Assembly (NCBI GenBank): GCA_035456405.1
Contig: DATIDG010000020.1
Coordinates: 5,915 to 69,914 of the forward strand
DNA: 64,000 nt
Source of the DNA: JAGVSZ01 sp035456405
GTDB taxonomy: Bacteria > Pseudomonadota > Gammaproteobacteria > Burkholderiales > SG8-39
Direction of reading: 5' to 3'
Below, in pieces: positions 24,916-34,053 of the stretch. How positions within the stretch are numbered: position 1 is the first letter of the stretch; the number at the start of each line of letters is the position of its first letter. The notes under the pieces were generated by a model. It was not told the origin of the DNA and ran no database searches. It saw only the letters and a list, made by a program, of their open reading frames with translations. Made by a program: the position numbers and the translations under genes.

Positions 24916-27291
24916 TCACGCCACCTTGGCGAGCTGGAGCCAGGTCGACACGACCGTGTCCGGGTTGAGCGAGAGGCTCTCGATGCCTTCCGCCGCGAGC
25001 CAGCGCGCGAGATCGGGGTGATCGGATGGCCCCTGGCCGCAGATCCCGACGTACTTTCCCTGGCGCCGGCACGCCTGGATCGCCATCCGCAACAGCACCT
25101 GCACCGCCGGGTCGCGCTCGTCGAAGCTTCCTGCAACGAGCTCCGAGTCGCGATCGAGCCCGAGCGTGAGCTGCGTGAGGTCGTTCGAGCCGATCGAGAA
25201 GCCGTCGAAGTGCTCGAGAAACTGGTCCGCCAGTATGGCGTTCGAGGGAAGCTCGCACATCATCACGATGCGCAGCCCGTTCTGGCCGCGCCGCAGTCCC
25301 TGGCTCGCGAGGAGCTCGATCACGCGCCGCGCTTCGGCGAGCGTCCGCACGAACGGGACCATTAGTTCGACGTTCGTGAGCCCCATGTCGTTGCGCACCC
25401 GACGCATTGCCTCGCACTCCAGCGTGAAGCAGTCGCGGAACGCCGGCGCGATGTACCGCGACGCTCCTCTGAACCCGAGCATCGGGTTCTCCTCCTCCGG
25501 CTCGTACCGCGCGCCGCCGACGAGCTTGCGATACTCGTTCGACTTGAAGTCGGACAGGCGGACGATCACCTGCTTGGGCCAGAACGCGGCGGCGATGGTG
25601 GCGACGCCCTCGGCGAGCTTTTCCACGAAGAACGTGCGCGGGTCCGCATATCCGCGCGCCGCCTCCTCGACCTGCCGCTTAAGGTCGCCCGGCAAGTCCG
25701 GGTAGTCAAGCACCGCCTTCGGGTGCACTCCGATCATGTTGTTGATCACGAACTCGAGGCGGGCGAGGCCGACGCCGGCGTTCGGAAGCGCCGCGTGATC
25801 GAAGGCGAGCTGCGGGTTGCCAACGTTCATGCTGATCTTCACCGGGATTCGCGGCAGCTCGCCGACGGCCTGTGTGGTGACCTCGAACGGCAGCCGGCCG
25901 GCGTACACGTTGCCGGTGTCGCCTTCGGCGCAGGAGACGGTCACCTCGTCGCCATCGCGCAGGCGCGCGGTGGCGTCGCCGCTGCCGACGATCGCGGGGA
26001 TGCCGAGCTCGCGGGCGATGATTGCGGCGTGACACGTGCGCCCGCCGCGGTTGGTGACGATGGCGGCCGCCCGCTTCATGACCGGCTCCCAGTTAGGGTC
26101 AGTCATGTCGGTGACGAGCACGTCGCCCGGCTGGACACGGACCATCTCGGTCGCGTCCTTCACGATGCGGACGCGGCCGGCGCCGATCTTCTGCCCGATA
26201 GCGCGGCCGGTGACCAGCACGCTCGACTTCGACGCGAGGCGGTACTGCTCCTGCCTCTCCCTGTTCGCCTGCGACTTCACCGTCTCGGGCCGCGCCTGAA
26301 GGATGTAGATCCGCCCGTCGAGCCCGTCTTTGCCCCACTCGATGTCCATCGGACGCCCATAGTGGCGTTCGATCTCCACCGCGAAGCGCGCGAGCTCGGT
26401 CGCGTCGGCGTCATCGATGCAGAACCGGTGCCGGTCGGCGGGCGGCACGTCGACGGTGCGTGTTGTCGGCCCGCTACGGCCGCCGTCCGCGAACACCATC
26501 TTGGTGAGCTTGGAGCCGAGGCCGCGCCGGATGACCGCTTGCTTGCCGGCCGCCAGCATCGGCTTGTGCACGTAGAACTCGTCCGGGTTGACCGTGCCCT
26601 GCACCACCGTTTCGCCGAGCCCGTACGACGCGGTGATGAACACGACGTCCCGGAAGCCCGATTCGGTGTCGAGCGTGAACATGACGCCACTCGCGCCGAG
26701 GTCGCTCCGCACCATGCGCTGCACCCCGGCCGACAGGGCGACCTCCGCGTGCGCGAAGCCTTTGTGCACCCGGTAGGAAATGGCGCGGTCGTTGTAGAGC
26801 GACGCAAACACGTGCCTGATCGCGTCGAGCACGCTCGCGACGCCGCCCACGTTCAGGAACGTCTCCTGCTGTCCGGCGAAGGAGGCGTCCGGCAGGTCCT
26901 CCGCAGTCGCGCTCGAGCGCACCGCCACCGGGAACTCGCCGTCCTGCATCAGCGCCCTATACTCGGCCGTGACCGCGGCCTCGAGCCGCGGGGGCAGCGG
27001 TGCTTCCACGATCCACTTCCGGATGTCGGCCCCGCAGCGTGCCAGCGCCTCGACGTCGTCGGGATCGAGCGCCGCGAGGCGGGCGTCGATGCGCTTCGCC
27101 AGGCCCGCACCGTCGAGAAACTCGCGGTAGGCGGCCGCAGTGGTCGCGAACCCGCCGGGGACCCGGATTCCGCGCGCCGCGAGGTGGCCGATCATCTCGC
27201 CGAGCGACGCATTCTTCCCGCCGACGCGCGCGAGATCGCTCATCCGGAGATCCTGGAACCGCACCACGTAGTCTTTTGCCGCCATTTCCAC
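24916..27291 (-). CDS. ppsA: phosphoenolpyruvate synthase
   Basis: The 791-residue enzyme makes PEP from pyruvate and ATP for gluconeogenesis. It has the ATP-binding N-terminal domain (VGGKNASLGEMI), the swivelling phosphohistidine domain with GGRTCHAAIIARELG, and the C-terminal PEP/pyruvate TIM barrel ending with GICGQGPSDHPD. It faces its regulator ppsR across a 72 bp divergent intergenic region. Confidence 0.97.
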   Translation of the reverse strand: MEMAAKDYVVRFQDLRMSDLARVGGKNASLGEMIGHLAARGIRVPGGFATTAAAYREFLDGAGLAKRIDARLAALDPDDVEALARCGADIRKWIVEAPLPPRLEAAVTAEYRALMQDGEFPVAVRSSATAEDLPDASFAGQQETFLNVGGVASVLDAIRHVFASLYNDRAISYRVHKGFAHAEVALSAGVQRMVRSDLGASGVMFTLDTESGFRDVVFITASYGLGETVVQGTVNPDEFYVHKPMLAAGKQAVIRRGLGSKLTKMVFADGGRSGPTTRTVDVPPADRHRFCIDDADATELARFAVEIERHYGRPMDIEWGKDGLDGRIYILQARPETVKSQANRERQEQYRLASKSSVLVTGRAIGQKIGAGRVRIVKDATEMVRVQPGDVLVTDMTDPNWEPVMKRAAAIVTNRGGRTCHAAIIARELGIPAIVGSGDATARLRDGDEVTVSCAEGDTGNVYAGRLPFEVTTQAVGELPRIPVKISMNVGNPQLAFDHAALPNAGVGLARLEFVINNMIGVHPKAVLDYPDLPGDLKRQVEEAARGYADPRTFFVEKLAEGVATIAAAFWPKQVIVRLSDFKSNEYRKLVGGARYEPEEENPMLGFRGASRYIAPAFRDCFTLECEAMRRVRNDMGLTNVELMVPFVRTLAEARRVIELLASQGLRRGQNGLRIVMMCELPSNAILADQFLEHFDGFSIGSNDLTQLTLGLDRDSELVAGSFDERDPAVQVLLRMAIQACRRQGKYVGICGQGPSDHPDLARWLAAEGIESLSLNPDTVVSTWLQLAKVA

Positions 27292-27324
27292 TCCGTTCGG
27301 TTGCCGCTGCAGGCGAAAGCCGAT

Positions 27325-27330
27325 ATTTTA
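27325..27330 (-). promoter_or_regulatory. possible -10 box of ppsA
   Basis: On the minus strand TAAAAT lies 33 bases before the ppsA ATG in the ppsA/ppsR divergent region. The -35 region is not recognisable. Confidence 0.3.
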
Positions 27331-27363
27331 CCGGCGCGCCCCTTCGCCCGTATCGTCACAGAC

Positions 27364-28191
27364 ATGCCCCAACGCAGCCGCACCGTGTTCTTCGTGTCCG
27401 ACGGCACCGGGATCACCGCCGAGATGCTCGGGCACGGCCTGCTCACGCAGTTCGAGGGCATTCAGTTCACCCAGGCGGTGATCCCGTTCGTCGACAGCGT
27501 AGAGAAGGCCGAGGAGTGCCTGCAGCGCATCGCGGAGGCGAAAGCGCGCTCGGAGGCGCGGCCGATCGTCTTCTGCACGCTCATTGACGACGCGGTGCGG
27601 GCCACGCTGCGCCGCGCCGACGCGCTCGTCCTCGATTTCTTCGAGGGGTTCCTCAACCCGCTCGAGGCGGAGTTCAACACGCGCTCATCGCACGCCGTCG
27701 GGCGCTCGCACAGCGCCGCGCACAACAAGGAATACCACGACCGGATCGAAGCGGTGAACTACGCGCTCGCCCATGACGACGGCCTGGGCAGCCGCGACCT
27801 GGGGCGGGCCGACGTGATCCTGGTCGGCGTCTCGCGCAGCGGGAAGACGCCGACCTGCCTCTACATGGCCCTCCAGTTCGGCATAAAGGCGGCCAACTAT
27901 CCGCTGACGCCTGACGATTTCGAGCGCGGCGAGCTCCCGGCCTCGGTCGCGCCCCATCTCGGCAAGCTGTTCGGCCTCACCATCGCGCCCGACCGCCTGA
28001 GCGAGATCCGGCGAGAGCGGCGCCCCGACAGCCGCTATGCGCGTCTGGACAACTGCCGCTACGAGGTCGAGGAAGGGGAGAAGCTCATGCGTCGCCACGG
28101 CATCCAGTGGCTCAATTCGACGACGCGCTCGATCGAGGAGATTGCCACCAAGATCCTGCAAGCCGTGAAGCTCGAGCGGCGCGCGTACTGA
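27364..28191 (+). CDS. ppsR: PEP synthase regulatory protein (kinase/pyrophosphorylase)
   Basis: The 275-residue DUF299 protein reversibly phosphorylates a threonine of PpsA, using ADP to inactivate and Pi to reactivate. The N terminus RTVFFVSDGTGITAEMLG and the P-loop GVSRSGKTP at 155-163 are diagnostic. The ATG at 27364 was chosen by family alignment; the open frame continues far upstream on this strand across ppsA but that part is antisense. Its position divergent from ppsA supports PpsA rather than PPDK as its target. Confidence 0.93.
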   Translation: MPQRSRTVFFVSDGTGITAEMLGHGLLTQFEGIQFTQAVIPFVDSVEKAEECLQRIAEAKARSEARPIVFCTLIDDAVRATLRRADALVLDFFEGFLNPLEAEFNTRSSHAVGRSHSAAHNKEYHDRIEAVNYALAHDDGLGSRDLGRADVILVGVSRSGKTPTCLYMALQFGIKAANYPLTPDDFERGELPASVAPHLGKLFGLTIAPDRLSEIRRERRPDSRYARLDNCRYEVEEGEKLMRRHGIQWLNSTTRSIEEIATKILQAVKLERRAY

Positions 28192-28198
28192 GCATCCT

Positions 28199-28996
28199 TC
28201 AGGAACGCCGCTGCTGGCGCACCTGCTCGAACAGGCAGATTGCCGCGGCGGCGGCGACGTTGAGGGACTCGAGTCGGCCCGGCATGGGGATACGCACGCG
28301 CAGGCTCGCCGCGCCGGCAAGCTCGCGCGACACGCCGGAGCCCTCCGACCCGAAGATCCAGGCAACCGGTCCCCGCAGGTCGGCTTCGAACACCGCGATT
28401 CCGGACTGCACGTCCGTGGTCGCTACTGTGCCCCGATGGCCCGCGGCCACCTCGGTCAGCGTCGCGCGCTCGTGGATCGCAAGGAAGAAGTGCGCGCCCT
28501 GCCCGGCGCGCAGCACCTTGGGCGACCAGGCGAACACGCAACCCTTCGACAGGAACACGTGCCGGGCACCGGCGGCTGCAGCCGTCCGCAGCATCGAACC
28601 GAGATTCCCGGGGTCCTGGATGCCGTCGAGAAGCAGGCAGGTCTCGGCGCGCGCCGGCGGCGCGGGGGGGCCCGGCGTGCCGATGACAGCAAGGAGACCG
28701 ACGGGCTCGACCACTTGCGCGATTTCCGCGAACAGCCGGTCGGAGACAAGCACCCGGGCGCGCGCTGGGGCCGACTCGAAGAGCCGGCGGATTTCCGCGC
28801 GCGCATGCGCCGACTCGCTCGCCACAACGGCCTCGGCGACGCCGCCGGCGTCGCGATACGACGCCAGAAGGTGAGGTCCGTCGAGTAGGGTCGCGCCCTG
28901 CTCCCGGCGCTCCCGCGCCGACGAAGCGAGACGCGCGATGCGCTTGAAAAGTGCGTTGTCGCGCGAACTGATACGCTTGAATGAAACTTCGGTCAT
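28199..28996 (-). CDS. TrmH/SpoU-family RNA 2'-O-methyltransferase
   Basis: The 265-residue SPOUT enzyme has an N-terminal substrate-binding domain and the three knot motifs: LLDGIQDPGNLGSMLRTA, WIFGSEGSGVS and IPMPGRLESLNVAAAAAICL. Family members use S-adenosylmethionine to methylate 23S rRNA or tRNA ribose. The rRNA group (RlmB-like) is favoured by the N-terminal domain, but the site cannot be assigned. It is divergent from the senB-like gene, 29 bp apart. Confidence 0.88.
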   Translation of the reverse strand: MTEVSFKRISSRDNALFKRIARLASSARERREQGATLLDGPHLLASYRDAGGVAEAVVASESAHARAEIRRLFESAPARARVLVSDRLFAEIAQVVEPVGLLAVIGTPGPPAPPARAETCLLLDGIQDPGNLGSMLRTAAAAGARHVFLSKGCVFAWSPKVLRAGQGAHFFLAIHERATLTEVAAGHRGTVATTDVQSGIAVFEADLRGPVAWIFGSEGSGVSRELAGAASLRVRIPMPGRLESLNVAAAAAICLFEQVRQQRRS

Positions 28997-29025
28997 CGCG
29001 CCGCGAGGAGTCTAGCAGACCAAGA

Positions 29026-29985
29026 ATGCGCATCGCGATCGTAACGCCGTCGGCCGCCAGCACGCGCACCGGCAACCGCCACACGGCGCAGCGCTATGCG
29101 GCGTTCCTGCGCGCGGCCGGGCACCGCGTGCGCGTGGCCTCGGCCTGGGACGGCGCCGCGTGCGATCTCATGATCGCCCTCCATGCGCGCAAGAGTCACG
29201 ACTCGATAGCGCGCTTCCGCGCGCACCATCCCTGGCATCCGCTCCTCGTCGTGCTGACCGGCACGGACCTGTACCGCGACATCCGCACCGACCCCTCCGC
29301 GCAGGCGTCGCTCGAGATGGCGAGTCTTCTCGTCTCGCTGCAGGAAATGGGTCGGCTCGAGTTGGCCCGCCGCCTGCGAGCGAAGGTCCGCGTGATCTAT
29401 CAGTCGGCGCGCGTCTCGCGCCGGGCGACGCCGCCGCGGCGGCGCTTCCGCGTCTGCGTGCTTGGTCACCTGCGCGATGAGAAGGATCCGTTCCGGGCCG
29501 CGCTCGCACTGACGCATCTGCCCGAGGCACCCGCTGTCGAGGTCGTGCACGTCGGCGATGCGCTCACGCCGGCAATGGCGGACGAGGCGCGAGGCCTGAT
29601 GCGCGCCGATTCGCGCTACCGCTGGGTGGGGGGCGTGCCGCACTCCAGGGCCCTCGCGTGGCTCGCGCGCAGCCATCTGCTGGTCGTAAGCTCGCGCATG
29701 GAAGGCGGCGCCAATGTCATTTGCGAAGCCGCGCGTGCGGGCGTGCCGGTGGTCGCGTCCCGTGTGCCCGGGAACGTGGGCATGCTCGGCCGCGGCTACC
29801 CGGGCTACTACCCGCTCGAGGACGACCGCGCGCTCGCGCGGCTCATTGCCCGGGCGAGCGCCGATGCGCGTTTTTACACGCGCCTGAAGGCAGGCGTTGC
29901 GGCACGACGCGGACTGTTCACGCCGGCATCCGAACGCCGCGGCCTGCTCGCCGTCGTCCACGAAGCAGTGCGCGCGCGGCGTTAG
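29026..29985 (+). CDS. senB: SenB-like selenosugar synthase (TIGR04348 glycosyltransferase)
   Basis: The 319-residue GT-B glycosyltransferase begins MRIAIVTPSAASTRTGNRHT. It carries LIALHARKS, GTDLY at 79-83, VCVLGHLRDEKDPFRAA and EGGANVICEA at 226-235. This string of motifs matches the family that includes SenB of the selenoneine pathway, which joins selenophosphate to a UDP-sugar to give a selenosugar. The start ATG 29026 was chosen by motif; ATG 28981 would overlap the divergent gene. SenA (EgtB-like) and SenC (SelD-like) are not in the window, so selenoneine production is not shown, and a homologue with another substrate is possible. The end overlaps rnhB by 4 bases. Confidence 0.75.
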   Translation: MRIAIVTPSAASTRTGNRHTAQRYAAFLRAAGHRVRVASAWDGAACDLMIALHARKSHDSIARFRAHHPWHPLLVVLTGTDLYRDIRTDPSAQASLEMASLLVSLQEMGRLELARRLRAKVRVIYQSARVSRRATPPRRRFRVCVLGHLRDEKDPFRAALALTHLPEAPAVEVVHVGDALTPAMADEARGLMRADSRYRWVGGVPHSRALAWLARSHLLVVSSRMEGGANVICEAARAGVPVVASRVPGNVGMLGRGYPGYYPLEDDRALARLIARASADARFYTRLKAGVAARRGLFTPASERRGLLAVVHEAVRARR

Positions 29986-30605
29986 CCGATCTCGCCCTCG
30001 AACAGCGCAGACTGCACGGGCGTCCGGCCTGTCGCCAGCAACTCCTTTACCGGACCGAAGTTGGCGCGGTGTGCGACGCAGGGTCCGACTTGCCGAAGTG
30101 CCTCGAGATGGTCGGGAGTCGGATAGCCCTTGTGTCGATCGAAGCCGTAGCGCGGAAAGCGCGCGTGCAGGCGGACCATCTCCGCATCGCGCTCGGTCTT
30201 CGCCAGGATCGACGCCGCCGAGATTGCCCTCACGGCAGTGTCTCCCCCGACCACTGCTGCCGCGGGGATGGCCACTTCCGGACAGTGCAGCCCGTCGACC
30301 AGCACCCGTTCGGGTCGGACCGGAAGCGTCTCGATCGCCCGCTTCATCGCCAGCAGGCTCGCGCGCAGGATGTTGAGCGCGTCGATTTCCGCTACCGAGG
30401 CCCACGCAACCGCCCAGGCGAGCGAGCGCGCGCGAATCCGGTCCGCGAGCTCGAGCCGCGTCGACGCGGCGAGCTTCTTAGAGTCGTCTAGGCCCCGGAT
30501 CGGCCGGCCGGCGTCAAGGATCACCGCAGCGGCGTAGACCGGCCCCGCGAGCGGGCCCCTGCCCGCTTCGTCCACGCCGCACACCACCAGACGGGTGCGT
30601 GTCAC
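29982..30605 (-). CDS. rnhB: ribonuclease HII
   Basis: The 207-residue enzyme removes ribonucleotides from DNA. Acidic active-site residues D12 and E13 lie in CGVDEAGRGPLAGPV, and the DSKKL motif (LDDSKKLAAS) follows. It lies 6 bp downstream of lpxB, the normal end of the lpx cluster in betaproteobacteria. Confidence 0.95.
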   Translation of the reverse strand: MTRTRLVVCGVDEAGRGPLAGPVYAAAVILDAGRPIRGLDDSKKLAASTRLELADRIRARSLAWAVAWASVAEIDALNILRASLLAMKRAIETLPVRPERVLVDGLHCPEVAIPAAAVVGGDTAVRAISAASILAKTERDAEMVRLHARFPRYGFDRHKGYPTPDHLEALRQVGPCVAHRANFGPVKELLATGRTPVQSALFEGEIG

Positions 30606-30611
30606 GTGCCT

Positions 30612-31769
30612 TCACCCCGTGGCGTCGCGCACCAGCGGGAGCAGCGCGTCGGCAGCTCGCTCCGCCGAGTCGCGCCGCAACTCCGCGTGCAGGCGCAGGA
30701 AGCGCTCCTCGATCGCCCACCGGAACGGGGCGTCGGCGAGCATGTTCCCCACCGCCTGAGCGAGATTCTCCGGCGTCGCATCGTGCTGCATGAACTCGGG
30801 CACGACGGCCTCGCCGCAGAGGATGTTCGGCAGGCCGACGTGAGGCACACGGATGAGGCGCTTCGCGATCAGGTAGGAAACCGGCGCGACCCGGTACGCG
30901 ATCACCATTGCGCGCCCGGTCAGCGCGCCTTCGAGCGTCACCGTCCCGCTCGTCGCGAGGGCCACGTCGCACGCCGCGAGCGCGTCCCGGGCGTGCCCGA
31001 AGAGCAGCGCCATAGGCAGCTCGCGCGCATCGCGGCGATAGAGCTCAGTCTCAAAGAGCTCGCGCGTCTCGCGCGTGACGAGCGGCACGACGAAGCGCGC
31101 GGCGGGCAGCCGCGCGTGCAGGAGCTTCGCGGTCTCGATGAACGGCCCGGACATCATCTCCAGCTCCGACTGCCGGCTGCCGGGCAGGATCGCGACCACC
31201 GGGACGTGCGCGGGCAGGCGCAGCTGCTCGCGCACCCCCTCGCGGTCGGCGTACGTGGGAATCTCGTCCGCCAGGGGGTGCCCGACGTACGTCACATCGA
31301 CGCCGGATTTCCGGTAGAGCGGTTCCTCGAACGGAAACAGGACGAGGAGGTGCGACACGTAGCTCTTCATCCGGCGGATGCGGCCGCGCCGCCACGCCCA
31401 GACCTGCGGGCTCACTAGGTGCGCGGTGCGCAAACCCGCGCGCTTGAGCTTGCGTTCCAGCCCAAGATTGAACTCGGGCGAATCGATGCCGACGAAGAGC
31501 TGCGCTCGCAGCGCCCGCACCCGGCGGAAGATCTCGCCGCGGATCGCGAGCAGCTCGCGCAGGTGCCGCACCACCTCCACGAAGCCGCGCACCGCGAGCT
31601 TCTCCTGCGGAAACCAGGAATCGAAGCCGGCGGCGACCATCCTCGGTCCGCCGACGCCGCAGAACTCCGCTTCGGGAAGCCTCCGGCGCAGCGCCTCGAT
31701 CAGCCGGCTGCCGAGCAGATCCCCTGAGGCCTCGCCCGCGACCAGCGCGATCCGGACGGGCTCGGCCAC
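30612..31769 (-). CDS. lpxB: lipid A disaccharide synthase
   Basis: The 385-residue GT19 enzyme condenses UDP-2,3-diacylglucosamine with lipid X on the inner face of the inner membrane. Motifs are IALVAGEASGDLLGSRLI, SPQVWAWRRGRI and VTYVGHPLAD. I chose GTG 31769 because the family begins just before the ALVAGE strand; an in-frame start further upstream would overlap lpxA. Confidence 0.94.
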   Translation of the reverse strand: MAEPVRIALVAGEASGDLLGSRLIEALRRRLPEAEFCGVGGPRMVAAGFDSWFPQEKLAVRGFVEVVRHLRELLAIRGEIFRRVRALRAQLFVGIDSPEFNLGLERKLKRAGLRTAHLVSPQVWAWRRGRIRRMKSYVSHLLVLFPFEEPLYRKSGVDVTYVGHPLADEIPTYADREGVREQLRLPAHVPVVAILPGSRQSELEMMSGPFIETAKLLHARLPAARFVVPLVTRETRELFETELYRRDARELPMALLFGHARDALAACDVALATSGTVTLEGALTGRAMVIAYRVAPVSYLIAKRLIRVPHVGLPNILCGEAVVPEFMQHDATPENLAQAVGNMLADAPFRWAIEERFLRLHAELRRDSAERAADALLPLVRDATG

Positions 31770-31779
31770 GCTTTCCCGC

Positions 31780-32556
31780 TCAGCGAACGATGCCGCGGGT
31801 AGCCGTGCGCAGGAAGTCGGCAAGCGCCGCCACCTCCGGGCTCGAGGCCGCCTGCTCGGCAAGAACGGACTGCGCCTGCGCGAGCGAGAGTCCGCGCCGG
31901 TAGAGCGTCCGGTAAGCCTCAGTGAGCGCCGCTATCGCTTCCGCGGTGAAGCTGCGCCGGCGCAAGCCCTCGACATTCAGTCCGAGCGCCTTCGGCGGGC
32001 TGCCCGCCACGGTGACGTACGGCGGCACGTCCTGCCGCAGCATCGTGCCGCCGCCGAGCATCACGTGCGCGCCGATGCGGACAAACTGATGCACGCCGGA
32101 GAACCCGCCGAGGATCGCCCAGTCCCCAATGTGGCAATGGCCGGCAAGCTGGGTGTTGTTCGCGAGCACAGTCCGGTTGCCGATCTGGCAGTCGTGAGCA
32201 AGGTGGACGTACGACATGATCCAGTTGTCGTCGCCGACGCGCGTAACGCCGGCATCCTTCCTGGTGCCGGTGTTGAACGTGCAGAACTCCCGGATCGTAT
32301 TGCGGTCGCCGATCTCCAGGCGCGTCGGGTCGCCGGCGTGCGACTTGTCCTGCGGCGGTCCGCCGAGCGCGGTGAACGATCCGATGCGGTTGTCGCGGCC
32401 GATGCGCGTGTGCCCCTCGATGATCGTGTGCGAACCGACCTGCGTGCCCTCTCCGATCTCGACGTGCTCGCCGACGATCGAGTACGGACCGATCGCGACG
32501 CTCGCGCCCAGCCGCGCGCCGGGGTGGACGATCGCGGTCGCGTGGATGCTCGGCAT
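31780..32556 (-). CDS. lpxA: UDP-N-acetylglucosamine acyltransferase
   Basis: The 258-residue left-handed beta-helix protein adds the first acyl chain to UDP-GlcNAc. Hexapeptide repeats run through residues 10-190 (GARLGASVAIGPYSIV, LAGHCHIGDWAILGG), followed by the helical C-terminal domain. The start ATG 32556 gives MPSIHATAIVHPGA, the family N terminus. It follows fabZ with 5 bp spacing. Confidence 0.95.
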   Translation of the reverse strand: MPSIHATAIVHPGARLGASVAIGPYSIVGEHVEIGEGTQVGSHTIIEGHTRIGRDNRIGSFTALGGPPQDKSHAGDPTRLEIGDRNTIREFCTFNTGTRKDAGVTRVGDDNWIMSYVHLAHDCQIGNRTVLANNTQLAGHCHIGDWAILGGFSGVHQFVRIGAHVMLGGGTMLRQDVPPYVTVAGSPPKALGLNVEGLRRRSFTAEAIAALTEAYRTLYRRGLSLAQAQSVLAEQAASSPEVAALADFLRTATRGIVR

Positions 32557-32561
32557 GCCTG

Positions 32562-33005
32562 TCACGCAGCGCGCAGGGCACACATCATCTTGGCCTCCGC
32601 CGCAAGCCGCTCGCCCACGCGCGCTTCGGTCGAGAACTTCCAGATCCCCTTGAGGTGCCGGTCGATGCGCGCATGCAGCGTCACCTGGTCGCCGGGCATC
32701 ACGGGGCTCTTGAAGCGCGCCTCGTCGATGCCCACGAAGTAGACGACCGAATGCTCGTCGGGGAGCCGCTCGCCGGACTTGAACGCCAGGATTGCGGCTG
32801 CCTGCGCCATCGCCTCGATCACCATCACGCCCGGCATGACCGGGTGGTGCGGGAAGTGGCCCGGAAAGAACGGCTCGTTGATCGTGACGTTCTTGAGCGC
32901 GACGATGCTCTTGCCCGGCTCCATCTCGAGCACGCGGTCCACCAGCAGGAACGGGTAGCGGTGAGGCAGGTGCTCGAGCACCGCCTTGATGTCCATCGCA
33001 TTCAT
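32562..33005 (-). CDS. fabZ: 3-hydroxyacyl-ACP dehydratase
   Basis: The 147-residue hot-dog fold enzyme dehydrates 3-hydroxyacyl-ACP in fatty acid elongation. The catalytic pair is H50 (FPGHFPHHPVMPGV) and E64 (VIEAMAQ). ATG 33005 overlaps the lpxD stop as ATGA; ATG 32996 (MDIKAVLEHLPHRYPF) is an equally plausible start. Confidence 0.96.
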   Translation of the reverse strand: MNAMDIKAVLEHLPHRYPFLLVDRVLEMEPGKSIVALKNVTINEPFFPGHFPHHPVMPGVMVIEAMAQAAAILAFKSGERLPDEHSVVYFVGIDEARFKSPVMPGDQVTLHARIDRHLKGIWKFSTEARVGERLAAEAKMMCALRAA

Positions 33006-34042
33006 TCTTCTCGCTCCAGGTCTCGCACTCGGCGGTCGAGCGCGCGCAGCCGTTCCGTCACGCGCGCGAGGCCGCGCAGGTGCGCGACGATGCGCCGCCA
33101 TTCGCGCGCCTCCTCGGCGGGAATGACGCTGAGATAGGTGCCCGCCGCGTCGATGGATTTCGTCACGACGGTGCTGCCGGCAACGATCACCCGGTCCGCT
33201 ATCGTGAGATGTCCGCCGATCATCGCCGCACCGCCGATCATGCAGTGGCGCCCGATCGTCGTGCTGCCTGCAATGCCCACGCAGCCGGCAATCGCGGTAT
33301 GCGCGCCGATGCGGCAGTTGTGGCCGATCTGGACCAGGTTGTCGAGCTTGACGCCATCCTCGATCACGGTGTCCTCGATCGCCCCTCGGTCGATCGTGGT
33401 GTTGGCCCCGATCTCGACATCGGCGCCCACCAGCACCCGGCCGATTTGCGGGATCTTCAGCCACGCCCCTCCCTCCGGCGCGAACCCGAAGCCGTCGGCC
33501 CCGATCACGGCGCCGGAATGGACGATCGACCGTGAACCGATCTCGCAATCCGGGTAGACGGTCACCCGCGGATGCAGGCGGGCGTCCGGGCCGATTCTTG
33601 CGCCCTCGCCCACGATGCAGCCGGCCCCGAGCGACGCGCCGTGACCGAGGTGCGCCCGGCCGCCGATCACGCAGCCGGCCCCCACCTGGGAGGTCGGCGC
33701 GACGCTGGCGTCCGGCGCGATCACGGCCGACGGATGAACGCCCGGGGCGACCGGTGCAGGCGGGTTGAAGAGCGCAGAGACGCGCGCGAAGTAGGCATAG
33801 GGATCCTTGCAGACGATCCGGGGCAGTGTGGTGGCGTCCCGGTCCGCAGCGCCGACGATCACCGCCGACGCCTGCGTGCGCGCGAGGTCGGAACGGTATT
33901 TGGAATGCGCAAGGAAGGCGATCTGGCCGGGGCGGGCGCCGCGCAGGTTTGCGACCTGCGAAACGGAGACCTGCGGGTCGCCGATCACATCGCCGCCGAA
34001 CTTCGCCGCGATGTCGCCAAGCCTGACCGGGCCGGACACCAT
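33002..34042 (-). CDS. lpxD: UDP-3-O-acylglucosamine N-acyltransferase
   Basis: The 346-residue enzyme adds the second acyl chain in lipid A synthesis. A uridine-binding N-terminal domain (LAHSKYRSDL) is followed by a left-handed beta-helix with the catalytic His region QIGHNCRIGAHTAIAG and a C-terminal helix (EWRRIVAHLRGLARV). ATG 34042 was chosen; GTG codons close by are alternatives. It lies 11 bp after the skp gene. Confidence 0.95.
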   Translation of the reverse strand: MVSGPVRLGDIAAKFGGDVIGDPQVSVSQVANLRGARPGQIAFLAHSKYRSDLARTQASAVIVGAADRDATTLPRIVCKDPYAYFARVSALFNPPAPVAPGVHPSAVIAPDASVAPTSQVGAGCVIGGRAHLGHGASLGAGCIVGEGARIGPDARLHPRVTVYPDCEIGSRSIVHSGAVIGADGFGFAPEGGAWLKIPQIGRVLVGADVEIGANTTIDRGAIEDTVIEDGVKLDNLVQIGHNCRIGAHTAIAGCVGIAGSTTIGRHCMIGGAAMIGGHLTIADRVIVAGSTVVTKSIDAAGTYLSVIPAEEAREWRRIVAHLRGLARVTERLRALDRRVRDLEREE

Positions 34043-34053
34043 CGGCACGGCCG

